Source: Lachnospiraceae bacterium | Lineage (GTDB): Bacteria; Bacillota; Clostridia; Lachnospirales; Lachnospiraceae | Reading direction: 5' to 3' | Assembly (NCBI GenBank): GCA_030825115.1 | Contig: JAPJQL010000060.1 | Span: forward strand, 1-13,378 | Length of the DNA stretch: 13,378 bases | Shown: positions 5,267 through 13,340 of the stretch, piece by piece | How positions within the stretch are numbered: the stretch's first letter is position 1 | Layout: each line of letters opens with the position of its first letter | The notes under the pieces: model-generated | Database searches by the model: none | Told to the model about the DNA's origin: nothing | The model's input: only the letters and a program-made list of their open reading frames with translations | Translations under genes and position numbers: made by a program

Positions 5267-6703
5267 TCAGTCAACCGTGATGACCCGCATAATGTTCGTA
5301 TGGGTAGCCGGCTCATGGCGGCTTGCACGGGTCACAACGCCTGCGGTCACAACCACCAGGTCTCCCACCTCGATGATGTCTTTCTCCTTCAACATGTCGA
5401 TGGACTGCTCGATCAGCAAGTCGGTGGAATCTGCACGTTTTGCCTGATAAGGCTTTACGCCCCAGTAAATCTGCATCTGGCGCACGGCCGAAGCACTTGG
5501 GGAGAGGCCAATGATCTGTGCACCCGGTCTCCACTTGGACAAAAGCCTTGCAGTAAAGCCGCTGATACTCGGCGCAATGATGACCTTCGCATTCAGGTCG
5601 TGGGCAGTGGATACGGAGCTGTAGCATACTGCATTGGAAATGTTATGCTCATTCTCTGCGGAAACTTTTCTCGCACGATATGCCGTATAATCCAGGAACA
5701 CTTCGGATTCCTCGCAGATCTGCGCCATCATCTTTAACGCCTCCACCGGATATTTGCCCATCGCCGTCTCACCGGAGAGCATCACCGCATCGGTGCCGTC
5801 GTATACGGCGTTCGCCACGTCGGTAACCTCCGCCCTGGTCGGTCTTGGGTTGCGGATCATGGAATCAAGCATCTGGGTCGCAGTGATAACCGGCTTGCAT
5901 GCCAGGTTACATTTGCGGATGATCTTCTTCTGGATATGGGGAACCTGCTGCGCCGGAATCTCCACGCCCATATCGCCGCGGGCTACCATGATGCCGTCGC
6001 TGGCCTCGATGATCTCATCCAGGTTCTCGATTCCCTCTGCATTCTCAATCTTGGCAATGATCTGGATATTAGAGCCGTGCTCGTCTAAAATCTCCCGGAT
6101 TTCCCGGATCGCGCCGGCCGTCCGCACAAACGATGCCGCGATAAAATCAAATCCCTGCTGGATACCAAATACAATATCGGCTTTGTCTTTCTCTGTCAGC
6201 GCCGGAAGCTTGATCTTGACATTCGGCACGTTTACGCCCTTTCTCATCCCCAGCTCGCCGCCGTTGATGACGGTACATACGATATCTGTGCCGTTTACCT
6301 CCCGGACTTCCAGCTCGATCAGGCCGTCGTCGATCAGAATCCTGTTGCCGGCGGTGACATCTTCGTTCAGGCCGCCATAATTGATATGACCGATATTCTC
6401 GTCGCCGATGATTTCTCTCGTGGTGAGGGTATAGGTCTGTCCCTCTGTCAGAGTGACTTTCTTTTCATCCTTCAAAAGCCCGGTACGAATCTCCGGCCCT
6501 TTTGTATCAAGCAGAGCTGCGATCGGCAGGCCCAGTTCCTCGCGGACGCTTTTCAGCAAATCCAGCCTGCTCTTCTGCTCCTCATAATCACCGTGGGAAA
6601 AATTGAATCTGGCGATATCCATCCCATTCTCAGCCAATGCCTTCAGTAAGCTCCTGTCGTTGGTATTCGGTCCCATCGTACAGATGATTTTCGTCTTTTT
6701 CAT
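5267..6703 (-). CDS. pyk: Pyruvate kinase
   Basis: Cytoplasmic glycolytic enzyme: phosphoenolpyruvate + ADP to pyruvate + ATP. The motifs are all present: KTKIICTMGP at the N-terminus, RFNFSHGD (cation and phosphate site), DTKGPEIRTG, KIENAEG (catalytic Lys), MVARGDMGVEI, PRPTRAEVTDVANAV and SGETAMGKYP. Thr and Glu in DTKGPE match the K+-dependent type. The C-terminal domain (about 350-478) is present, but not the extra PEP-utiliser-like domain of Bacillus enzymes. I chose the second ATG (6701-6703), which gives 478 residues: GGAGG lies 5 nt before it and the product then starts MKKTKIICT like most family members. The upstream ATG at 6715 (482 residues) is possible, but its AGGAG is only 4 nt away. 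Gaps to both neighbours (83 and about 200 nt) suggest its own transcript. Confidence 0.97.
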   Translation of the reverse strand: MKKTKIICTMGPNTNDRSLLKALAENGMDIARFNFSHGDYEEQKSRLDLLKSVREELGLPIAALLDTKGPEIRTGLLKDEKKVTLTEGQTYTLTTREIIGDENIGHINYGGLNEDVTAGNRILIDDGLIELEVREVNGTDIVCTVINGGELGMRKGVNVPNVKIKLPALTEKDKADIVFGIQQGFDFIAASFVRTAGAIREIREILDEHGSNIQIIAKIENAEGIENLDEIIEASDGIMVARGDMGVEIPAQQVPHIQKKIIRKCNLACKPVITATQMLDSMIRNPRPTRAEVTDVANAVYDGTDAVMLSGETAMGKYPVEALKMMAQICEESEVFLDYTAYRARKVSAENEHNISNAVCYSSVSTAHDLNAKVIIAPSISGFTARLLSKWRPGAQIIGLSPSASAVRQMQIYWGVKPYQAKRADSTDLLIEQSIDMLKEKDIIEVGDLVVVTAGVVTRASRHEPATHTNIMRVITVD

Positions 6704-6727
6704 ATGTTCCTCCATTTAACTCCTAAT

Positions 6728-6756
6728 TTGATACAGGGGATAATCTATTGTTACAA
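6728..6756 (-). promoter_or_regulatory. Possible pyk promoter
   Basis: TTGTAA (6751-6756), 17 bp, TATCAA (6728-6733), each 4 of 6. The predicted RNA start near 6721 would leave the ATG at 6715 with almost no leader and supports the 6703 start. A small palindrome ATTGT-T-ACAAT (6747-6757) overlaps the -35. Confidence 0.3.
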
Positions 6757-6798
6757 TTTGCATTGTTCATGCCTCAGTCACTGCACCTGTGCAGCTTG

Positions 6799-7653
6799 TC
6801 AGCTCTGTGGGGGTCTGCCGTCTGCAGTCACATGTTGGTGGGTATACAGATGATCCTGGCAGTATTCATAATTTCCTTCGCATTTGGAACAGTAACGGAA
6901 CTCCAGGTTCTCATCGTCAAGTTCAGTCCGGCCGCAGACCGCGCATTTATGGCGGGTCGCACCCTGGGGACGGATCTTAACGTTCTTCTTAAAATCATTC
7001 TTCCGTTTGATTTCCTTCGGCGCGTAACGGTTAAAGTTGCGTGTCATCAGGAAGAAAACGATGACGTTGGCGAGGGAGATGACAAGCTCCACTCTCGTGC
7101 TGATGTTTCCAAAAATAAAGCTGTAAAGGTATACCGCGCATTCTGCAACCGCCAGCCATTTTGCCTTGATCGGAAGTACAAAAAACAGGTAAAACTGCAC
7201 ATCCGGGAAATAGATCGCAAATGCAAGGAAGATACTGAAGTTCAAAAAGCCTGTCGTCATAAGCAGCGGCTGCCGGAACACCAGATAAGCAACCATAGCC
7301 GCAAGGATCTGACCGAGCACTCCGGCAAAGAAAAATACATTGAACCGGAAAGCGCCCCAGACCCGCTCAAGTGTCTGTCCAAGGCTGTAATACATGAACA
7401 GACCGATGACGCCGATAAACGGGGAGGTCAGCCGCCAGTTGCCAAGCGCCGGCGGGAAGATCAGAAACGTCACCAGCCGCCAAACCTGCCCGTGCATGAT
7501 GGCCGCAGGGTCCAGGCTCAGATATTTCAGATAAAACATCGGATTCCACAGCCAGAGCACCAGCCCTGCTCCGTAGCAGACGGTGATGTATTTCATCAAA
7601 TCGGGTATTGCATATTTGCGGTATTTTCTCTCAAAATCATTAAAAAATTTCAT
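6799..7653 (-). CDS. Rhomboid-like membrane protein with C-terminal zinc-ribbon
   Basis: A polytopic membrane protein of 284 residues. Hydrophobic segments lie near 21-37, 57-69, 77-93, 104-126, 134-161, 164-182 and 186-204. GQVWRLVTFLIFPP in the second segment and the later GAFRFNVFFFAGVLGQ resemble rhomboid-fold proteins. The catalytic GxSG serine is not seen: the matching segment reads TTGFLNFSIFLAFA, and no active-site His is evident, so it is probably a pseudoprotease. The cytosolic tail carries a metal-binding pattern: C237-x2-C240, C255-x2-C258, then C265, H268, H272 and H274. It starts 33 nt after the corA stop with GAAGGGA upstream, so it is likely the second gene of a corA operon. 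Partner and function are unknown. Confidence 0.75.
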   Translation of the reverse strand: MKFFNDFERKYRKYAIPDLMKYITVCYGAGLVLWLWNPMFYLKYLSLDPAAIMHGQVWRLVTFLIFPPALGNWRLTSPFIGVIGLFMYYSLGQTLERVWGAFRFNVFFFAGVLGQILAAMVAYLVFRQPLLMTTGFLNFSIFLAFAIYFPDVQFYLFFVLPIKAKWLAVAECAVYLYSFIFGNISTRVELVISLANVIVFFLMTRNFNRYAPKEIKRKNDFKKNVKIRPQGATRHKCAVCGRTELDDENLEFRYCSKCEGNYEYCQDHLYTHQHVTADGRPPQS

Positions 7654-7686
7654 CCAAAATCCCTTCTCTTATTCAAGATACAATCA

Positions 7687-8628
7687 TCAGAACAGGTCTT
7701 TCTTGGAAAAAATCATCGCTACCAGCAGCGAAAGGCCTGTCGCAAATGCCAACACGATCACAAATCCATAAGGGCTTCCGGCAAAGGGCATACCCGCCGG
7801 ATTTACATTCATGCCATAGAAACTTGCCACCATCGTCGGAATCGACATCACAATCGTAATTGTGGCGAGGAACTTCATGACGATATTCAGGTTGTTGGAG
7901 ATAACAGAGGCAAATGCATCCATCGTCCCGCTCAGAATGCCGCTGTAGATATTTGCCATCTCAATCGCCTGCTTGTTTTCGATGATGACGTCTTCCAGAA
8001 GTTCGGTGTCCTCCGGATATTTTTTTATTTTTTCATTCTTCAGAAGTTTTTCAAACACCACTTCGTTGGAGCGCAGGGAGGTCGTAAAATATACAAGGCT
8101 CTTTTCCAGCTCCAGAAGCTCGATCAGCTCTTTGTTCTTCTGGGACTTATGCAGGTTGCGCTCCACAACCTCGCTCTTTTTATCGATGATACGCAGATAC
8201 TGTAAGTACAAAGACGCGTTCTTGTACAGAATCTGCAAAATGAAGCGGGTCTTCATATAAGTATGGAAATCCCTCACTCTTCCATCCATAAATGCTGTCA
8301 GCACCGGAGTGTCCTCCAGGCACACGGTCACGATCACATCCTCCGTCATGATGATGCCCATAGGGATCGTCACGTACCAGTCTTTTTCGTTGCGCTCTTC
8401 AATCACCGGGATATCCACCAAAACCAGGCTGTAGTTGTCCTCTGTCTCAATACGGGAACGCTCTTCCTCATCCAGGGGGGCCTTCAGATGGTCCGGGTCG
8501 ATGTCATATTTTTCTGCCACCTCCAGGATCTCCGTCGCCGTCGGGTTCGTCAGTGCGATCCAGCAGCCGCTCTCCGCCTCGTCTTTCTGGTGAATCATGC
8601 CTTCTTCTGTTTTAAAAATACGAATCAT
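7687..8628 (-). CDS. corA: CorA family Mg2+ (divalent cation) channel
   Basis: A pentameric inner-membrane cation channel subunit taking up Mg2+ (some relatives carry Co2+, Ni2+ or Zn2+). The 313-residue length fits. The acidic N-terminal cytoplasmic domain and long helix (about 130-250, rich in E/K/L) are followed by TM1 (about 251-270), the family signature YGMN at 271-274, the loop NPAGMPFAGSPYGF, and TM2 (about 287-308) ending in basic KK. The start has AGAGGAG 8 nt upstream. It is the first gene of a pair with the rhomboid-like gene. A perfect promoter 264 nt upstream creates a long leader with strong secondary structure, so expression is probably controlled after transcription starts. 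Confidence 0.93.
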   Translation of the reverse strand: MIRIFKTEEGMIHQKDEAESGCWIALTNPTATEILEVAEKYDIDPDHLKAPLDEEERSRIETEDNYSLVLVDIPVIEERNEKDWYVTIPMGIIMTEDVIVTVCLEDTPVLTAFMDGRVRDFHTYMKTRFILQILYKNASLYLQYLRIIDKKSEVVERNLHKSQKNKELIELLELEKSLVYFTTSLRSNEVVFEKLLKNEKIKKYPEDTELLEDVIIENKQAIEMANIYSGILSGTMDAFASVISNNLNIVMKFLATITIVMSIPTMVASFYGMNVNPAGMPFAGSPYGFVIVLAFATGLSLLVAMIFSKKDLF

Positions 8629-8679
8629 GTCTTTCTCTCTCCTCTCTTTTCTGCGTTCTTAAAATGCTGCAGTTGTGGG

Positions 8680-8763
8680 AGCGCCAGTGAACCTGCACTG
8701 CCGCCAGTCAGGAGACCGAAAAACCCGGGTCTTACTTCAGGAAATGCAGTGCAGGTATGCGCT
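8680..8763 (-). promoter_or_regulatory. Structured RNA element in the corA leader
   Basis: Two nested perfect stems: AGCGC (8680-8684) / GCGCT (8759-8763) outside, and an 11-bp stem ACCTGCACTGC (8691-8701) / GCAGTGCAGGT (8746-8756) inside. They enclose a 44-nt loop that holds a further 5-bp hairpin AGACC/GGTCT (8713-8732), flanked by direct repeats of TCCTGA on the minus strand. The element ends about 50 nt before the corA start. No T-run follows it. It does not match an M-box or other riboswitch class I can recall. Confidence 0.55.
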
Positions 8764-8820
8764 TTCGTCCGTCTTCCGTTTCCGCGTGATATGCCGAACC
8801 ACTATCCATACTGCTTCCAT
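8737..8820 (-). CDS. Possible corA leader peptide, 27 aa
   Basis: Within the predicted corA leader an ATG (8818-8820), preceded by the purine-rich AAGGGA, opens 27 codons starting MEAVWIVVRHIT and ending AYLHCIS. Its last codons form the 5' arms of the stem at 8680-8763 and its stop lies in the loop, so a translating ribosome would open the stem. The Salmonella corA leader also contains a short regulatory ORF (corL); the likeness is in layout only. SD spacing is short, so translation is uncertain. Confidence 0.25.
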   Translation of the reverse strand: MEAVWIVVRHITRKRKTDESAYLHCIS

Positions 8821-8898
8821 CCTTTCCCTTGATTTCCTTATCGTATCCTTATTATAACCGCTGGAAATACTTACAACCACATTTCCCGCGACTTTACC

Positions 8899-8927
8899 AT
8901 TATAATTTCTGTATGTCCGTTTGTCAA
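8899..8927 (-). promoter_or_regulatory. Perfect sigma-A promoter, corA operon
   Basis: TTGACA (8922-8927), 17 bp, TATAAT (8899-8904): an exact consensus on the minus strand. RNA would start near 8892, leaving a leader of about 264 nt before corA. A second TATAAT (8851-8856) has no usable -35. The 473-bp gap 8629-9101 thus holds this promoter, the corA leader and the divergent activase promoter, with no other convincing gene. Confidence 0.85.
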
Positions 8928-9007
8928 ACACATTGCATCGGTTTTTCTGTTTCTTAACCGGTTTTTTACTGTACAAAATCTTAACGGCGTTTTAACAGGC
9001 GGCAAAA

Positions 9008-9036
9008 TTGTATTATTTCTTATTTTATGTTAAACT
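9008..9036 (+). promoter_or_regulatory. Likely activase promoter
   Basis: TTGTAT (9008-9013), 17 bp, TAAACT (9031-9036) with TG one base upstream of the -10 (extended -10). RNA would start near 9043. It diverges from the corA promoter, about 80 bp away. Confidence 0.35.
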
Positions 9037-9042
9037 GTAATT

Positions 9043-9064
9043 GATATGCTCTCCACAGCATATC
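9043..9064 (+). promoter_or_regulatory. 5' stem-loop of the activase mRNA
   Basis: GATATGCT-CTCCAC-AGCATATC is a perfect 8-bp stem with a 6-nt loop. It begins at or within a base or two of the predicted transcription start, so the message would begin with a hairpin. Such 5'-terminal stems are known to slow mRNA decay in bacteria. Confidence 0.55.
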
Positions 9065-9074
9065 TTTATTTACG

Positions 9075-9101
9075 AAGGAGGCAGGGGACATCCCCGCGCA
9101 T
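9075..9101 (+). promoter_or_regulatory. Ribosome site with hairpin-bridged spacer
   Basis: AAGGAGG (9075-9081) is 20 nt from the ATG at 9102, too far for normal initiation. Between them GGGG-ACAT-CCCC (9084-9095) can fold; collapsing those 12 nt leaves a spacing of 8 nt. No ATG, GTG or TTG lies in frame at normal spacing; only ATC (9090) does. Confidence 0.6.
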
Positions 9102-12100
9102 ATGAATATACATAACAGAACCAACACATTGGGAATCGATATCGGTTCCACGACTGTAAAAATTGCTGTTTTAGACAGCAGCAATCATATCCTGTTTTCA
9201 GACTACGAGCGCCACTTTGCCAACATCCAGGAGACGCTCGCTCATTTATTGTCAAAGGCGGCGGCAGAGCTTGGCGAGATGACCGTCCACCCAAGCATCA
9301 CCGGCTCCGGCGGTCTTACGCTCTCCAGCCATATGGGCGTTCCGTTTGTGCAGGAAGTCGTCTCTGTGGCGACAGCGCTGCAGGACTTTGCCCCTCAGAC
9401 CGATGTGGCGATCGAACTTGGCGGTGAGGACGCGAAGATCATCTACTTCTCCGGCGGCATCGACCAGCGGATGAACGGAATCTGTGCCGGCGGAACCGGT
9501 TCTTTTATTGACCAAATGGCGTCTCTGCTCCAGACGGATGCGTCCGGGCTGGATGAATACGCCAAAGGATATCAGATGATCTATCCCATCGCAGCCCGCT
9601 GCGGGGTATTTGCCAAATCGGATATCCAGCCCCTGATCAACGAAGGGGCTACCAGAGAAGACCTGGCCGCTTCCATCTTTCAGGCCGTCGTCAACCAGAC
9701 CATCAGCGGTCTTGCCTGCGGCAAGCCGATCCGTGGCACGGTAGCTTTCCTTGGCGGGCCGCTTCATTTTCTGCCGCAGCTGCGCGCCGCTTTTATCCGC
9801 ACCCTGAATCTGGATCAGGATCATATCGTCGCGCCTTCCCACTCCCATCTGTTTGCGGCAGTAGGGGCGGCGATGAACGCAAAAGAGAGTGTCTCCACAT
9901 CCCTGCAGGATATGATCGAAACACTTTCTTCCGGGATCCGCATGGAGTTTGAAGTCAAACGGATGGAACCGCTGTTTGCCTCCCAGGCGGATTATGACAG
10001 CTTCTGTGCCCGTCATGCAGGAAACAAGGTGGCGACCGCCGACTTATCCACCTATTCAGGCAACTGCTATCTTGGTATCGACGCAGGCTCCACCACGACG
10101 AAGGCGGCCCTCGTCGGCGAGGACGGAAGCCTGCTCTACCGCTTCTACAGCGGCAACAACGGAAGTCCCCTTGCCACGGCGATCCAGGCCATCCGGGAAA
10201 TCAAAGAACAGCTTCCCGCTTCCGCGCATATCGCCTGGTCCTGCTCTACCGGATACGGCGAGGCTCTTTTAAAGGCGGCGCTGATGCTGGATGAGGGGGA
10301 GGTTGAGACGATCTCCCACTATTATGCGGCGGCATTTTTTGAGCCGGACGTGGACTGTATCCTGGACATCGGCGGGCAGGATATGAAATGTATCAAGATC
10401 AAGGACCACACCGTGGACAGCGTCCAGTTAAACGAGGCATGTTCTTCCGGCTGCGGTTCTTTCATAGAGACATTTGCAAAGTCCCTGAATTTTTCCGTGG
10501 AGGACTTTGCCCGGGAAGCCCTGTTTGCAAAGAACCCGACAGACCTTGGAACCCGCTGTACCGTATTTATGAATTCCAACGTAAAGCAGGCGCAAAAAGA
10601 GGGAGCGACCGTGGCGGATATCTCTGCCGGCCTTGCTTACTCCGTGATCAAAAATGCGCTGTTTAAGGTTATCAAGATAACAAGCGCCAGGGATCTTGGC
10701 CGTCATGTGGTCGTCCAGGGCGGGACTTTCTACAACGACGCGGTCTTGAGGAGCTTTGAAAAAATCGCAGGATGCGAGGCCGTGCGCCCCGATATCGCAG
10801 GAATCATGGGCGCCTTTGGCGCGGCGCTGATCGCCAGGGAGCGGTATGACAAAAACAAGACGACGTCCATGCTGCCGCTGGAAAAAATCATCAACTTAAA
10901 CTACACGACCTCTATGGCGCGCTGTAAAGGCTGTACCAACCACTGCGTGCTGACCGTCAACCGGTTTGGCGGCGGACGGCAGTTTGTCAGCGGCAACCGC
11001 TGTGAAAGAGGCCTTGGCAAAGAGCGGGTTAAAAAAGACATCCCAAACCTGTTCGACTACAAGTTCCACCGGATATTCGACTACGAGGCCCTCACCCCGG
11101 ATATGGCGCCGCGGGGGACAATCGGAATCCCGCGGGTGCTGAACATGTATGAAAACTATCCGTTCTGGGCGGTGTTCTTTAAGGAACTGGGATTTTCCAC
11201 CGTGCTGTCCCCCCAGTCCACCAGGAACATCTATGAGCTGGGTATCGAATCCATCCCCAGCGAATCGGAATGTTATCCGGCCAAACTGGTCCACGGCCAT
11301 ATCGCATGGCTGATCAAACAGGGCGTCAGGGATATCTTCTATCCCTGCATTCCATACGAGCGAAACGAGACGCCCGATGCCGGCAACCACTACAACTGTC
11401 CGATGGTCACCTCTTACGCGGAGAACATCAAGAACAACGTGGAGGAGCTGGCGGAGTTTGATATCCACTTTATGAACCCGTTTATGGCATTTACCAACGA
11501 AGAGATTCTGACAAAGCAGCTCATCGTGGAATTTGGGAAAGAATACGATATCCCCGCTGCGGAAGTCCAGAAGGCAGCCCATGCGGCGTGGAACGAGCTT
11601 TTGGCTTCCCGCAGGGATATGGAGCAAAAGGGCGAGGAAGTCGTGACCTGGCTGAAGGAAAACAACCGCCACGGCATCGTACTGGCAGGACGGCCTTATC
11701 ACGTAGATCCGGAGATCCACCACGGGATCCCGGAACTGATCGCATCTTACGGGCTTGCGGTACTGACCGAGGATTCTGTCTCCCATCTGGGGAAGGTGGA
11801 GAGGCCTCTCGTCGTAACCGACCAGTGGATGTACCATTCCCGCCTTTACAACGCCGCTGCCTTTGTAAAGACCTGCGACTGCCTGGACCTGATCCAGCTC
11901 AACTCCTTTGGCTGCGGGCTGGATGCCGTGACCACCGACCAGGTGCACGATATCCTGACCGATTCCGGCAAGATCTATACCGTGCTGAAGATTGATGAGG
12001 TGAACAACCTGGGGGCGGCAAGGATCCGGATTCGTTCTCTGATCGCGGCTCTGCGGGTCAGGGACCAGAAGCACTATGAACGGAAAGTCGTCTCCAGCGC

Positions 12101-13340
12101 TTATAACCGCGTCATTTTTACAAAGGAAATGAAGCGGGATTACACTTTGCTGTGCCCGCAGATGTCGCCGATCCATTTTGACCTGATCGAACCGGCCATC
12201 CGCTCCTTCGGCTATCAGCTTGAAGTGCTGCAGAATCATAACCGGGCGGCAATCGATGTGGGACTCCAGTATGTCAACAACGATGCCTGCTACCCGTCCC
12301 TGATCGTCATCGGTCAGATCATGGACGCGCTGCTGTCCGGCCGATATGATTTAGACCACACAGCAGTGCTGATGAGCCAGACCGGCGGCGGCTGCCGCGC
12401 TTCCAATTATATCGGTTTTATCCGCCGTGCTCTGGAAAAATCAGGCATGGGGCAGATTCCGGTCATCTCCGTCAACGCCAACGGCATGGAGACAAACCCG
12501 GGCTTTACCTTCACCCCGTGGCTGATCACAAAGGCCATGCAGGCGGTGGTATATGGAGATATCTTTATGCGGGTGTTATATGCGACCCGGCCTTATGAAA
12601 AAGAACCCGGGGCTGCCAACGCGCTGCACGCCAAATGGAAAGAGCGCTGCATCCACAGCCTCTCCCACCGGACGCCGAATATGATGGAGTTTAACCGCAA
12701 CGTGCGGGGAATCATCCGGGATTTTGACGCGCTGCCGCGGACCGGGGAAGTGAAGCCAAAGGTAGGCATCGTCGGTGAGATTTTAGTAAAATTCTCCCCC
12801 CTTGCCAACAACCATATCGTAGAGCTTCTGGAGTCGGAAGGCGCTGAGGCCGTGATGCCGGATCTGATGGACTTTTTGCTTTACTGCTTCTATAACAGCA
12901 ACTTTAAGGCCGACCATCTGGGCGGCAGGCGTTCCACAGCCACCCTCTGCAACATGGGGATCTCACTGCTGGAATACTTCAGGAAGGTAGCGCGAAAAGC
13001 ATTTACAGAGAGCAGGCATTTTACGCCCCCGTCCCAGATTGCGAACCTGGCAGACATGGCAAAGGATTTTGTATCCCTTGGCAACCAGACCGGAGAAGGC
13101 TGGTTCCTGACCGGAGAGATGCTGGAGCTGATCCACAGCGGCGTAAACAACATCGTCTGCACCCAGCCCTTTGGCTGCCTCCCCAACCACATCGTGGGAA
13201 AAGGAGTCATCAAAGAACTCCGGCGGGTGCACCCGGAATCCAATATCATCGCCGTTGACTATGACCCGGGCGCAAGCGAGGTGAATCAGTTGAACCGGAT
13301 CAAGCTGATGCTGGCTACGGCGCAGAAGAATTTGAAGTAG
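9102..13340 (+). CDS. Double 2-hydroxyacyl-CoA dehydratase activase fused to dehydratase-like domains (1412 aa)
   Basis: A large ATP-dependent redox protein of the HgdC/BcrAD activase group. The first ASKHA ATPase domain (about 9-260) has GIDIGSTTVK, GGEDAK, and cluster cysteines C128 (ICAGGTGSF) and C167 (ARCGVFAKSD). The second (about 323-580) has GIDAGSTTTK, GGQDMK, C447 (EACSSGCGSF), C486 (TRCTVFMNSN) and QGGTFYN. A Cys-rich link (C608, C611, C615, C634) leads to a DUF2229-type region (about 672-810), then HgdB/BcrC-like dehydratase-component segments with conserved Cys near 937, 1018, 1063, 1098 and 1359. Activases of this class use ATP to drive a single electron at very low potential into 2-hydroxyacyl-CoA dehydratases or benzoyl-CoA reductases. 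No substrate-specific dehydratase genes are adjacent, so the target is unknown. Nothing suggests a membrane location. Confidence 0.9.
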   Translation: MNIHNRTNTLGIDIGSTTVKIAVLDSSNHILFSDYERHFANIQETLAHLLSKAAAELGEMTVHPSITGSGGLTLSSHMGVPFVQEVVSVATALQDFAPQTDVAIELGGEDAKIIYFSGGIDQRMNGICAGGTGSFIDQMASLLQTDASGLDEYAKGYQMIYPIAARCGVFAKSDIQPLINEGATREDLAASIFQAVVNQTISGLACGKPIRGTVAFLGGPLHFLPQLRAAFIRTLNLDQDHIVAPSHSHLFAAVGAAMNAKESVSTSLQDMIETLSSGIRMEFEVKRMEPLFASQADYDSFCARHAGNKVATADLSTYSGNCYLGIDAGSTTTKAALVGEDGSLLYRFYSGNNGSPLATAIQAIREIKEQLPASAHIAWSCSTGYGEALLKAALMLDEGEVETISHYYAAAFFEPDVDCILDIGGQDMKCIKIKDHTVDSVQLNEACSSGCGSFIETFAKSLNFSVEDFAREALFAKNPTDLGTRCTVFMNSNVKQAQKEGATVADISAGLAYSVIKNALFKVIKITSARDLGRHVVVQGGTFYNDAVLRSFEKIAGCEAVRPDIAGIMGAFGAALIARERYDKNKTTSMLPLEKIINLNYTTSMARCKGCTNHCVLTVNRFGGGRQFVSGNRCERGLGKERVKKDIPNLFDYKFHRIFDYEALTPDMAPRGTIGIPRVLNMYENYPFWAVFFKELGFSTVLSPQSTRNIYELGIESIPSESECYPAKLVHGHIAWLIKQGVRDIFYPCIPYERNETPDAGNHYNCPMVTSYAENIKNNVEELAEFDIHFMNPFMAFTNEEILTKQLIVEFGKEYDIPAAEVQKAAHAAWNELLASRRDMEQKGEEVVTWLKENNRHGIVLAGRPYHVDPEIHHGIPELIASYGLAVLTEDSVSHLGKVERPLVVTDQWMYHSRLYNAAAFVKTCDCLDLIQLNSFGCGLDAVTTDQVHDILTDSGKIYTVLKIDEVNNLGAARIRIRSLIAALRVRDQKHYERKVVSSAYNRVIFTKEMKRDYTLLCPQMSPIHFDLIEPAIRSFGYQLEVLQNHNRAAIDVGLQYVNNDACYPSLIVIGQIMDALLSGRYDLDHTAVLMSQTGGGCRASNYIGFIRRALEKSGMGQIPVISVNANGMETNPGFTFTPWLITKAMQAVVYGDIFMRVLYATRPYEKEPGAANALHAKWKERCIHSLSHRTPNMMEFNRNVRGIIRDFDALPRTGEVKPKVGIVGEILVKFSPLANNHIVELLESEGAEAVMPDLMDFLLYCFYNSNFKADHLGGRRSTATLCNMGISLLEYFRKVARKAFTESRHFTPPSQIANLADMAKDFVSLGNQTGEGWFLTGEMLELIHSGVNNIVCTQPFGCLPNHIVGKGVIKELRRVHPESNIIAVDYDPGASEVNQLNRIKLMLATAQKNLK

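Noticed and set aside
6781..6794. CTGCAC-CT-GTGCAG inverted repeat as terminator of the rhomboid-like gene
   Set aside because: Loop of 2 nt and no T-run on the minus strand.
6748..8205. 485-codon plus-strand ORF antisense to the rhomboid-like gene and corA
   Set aside because: Crosses two clearly recognisable genes and their intergenic gap, has a low-complexity His/Arg/Lys-rich product and no ribosome site.
8629..8892. M-box Mg2+ riboswitch upstream of corA
   Set aside because: No recognisable M-box core or expression-platform terminator; a covariance-model scan would be needed to exclude it fully.
8737..8976. 79-codon minus-strand ORF across the corA leader
   Set aside because: Its ATG lies upstream of the perfect promoter, so the main transcript would not include it. 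Only the internal ATG at 8820 is kept as a weak leader-peptide call.
10896..12239. 447-codon minus-strand ORF antisense to the activase
   Set aside because: Shadow frame of a GC-rich gene; the activase frame carries all the family motifs.
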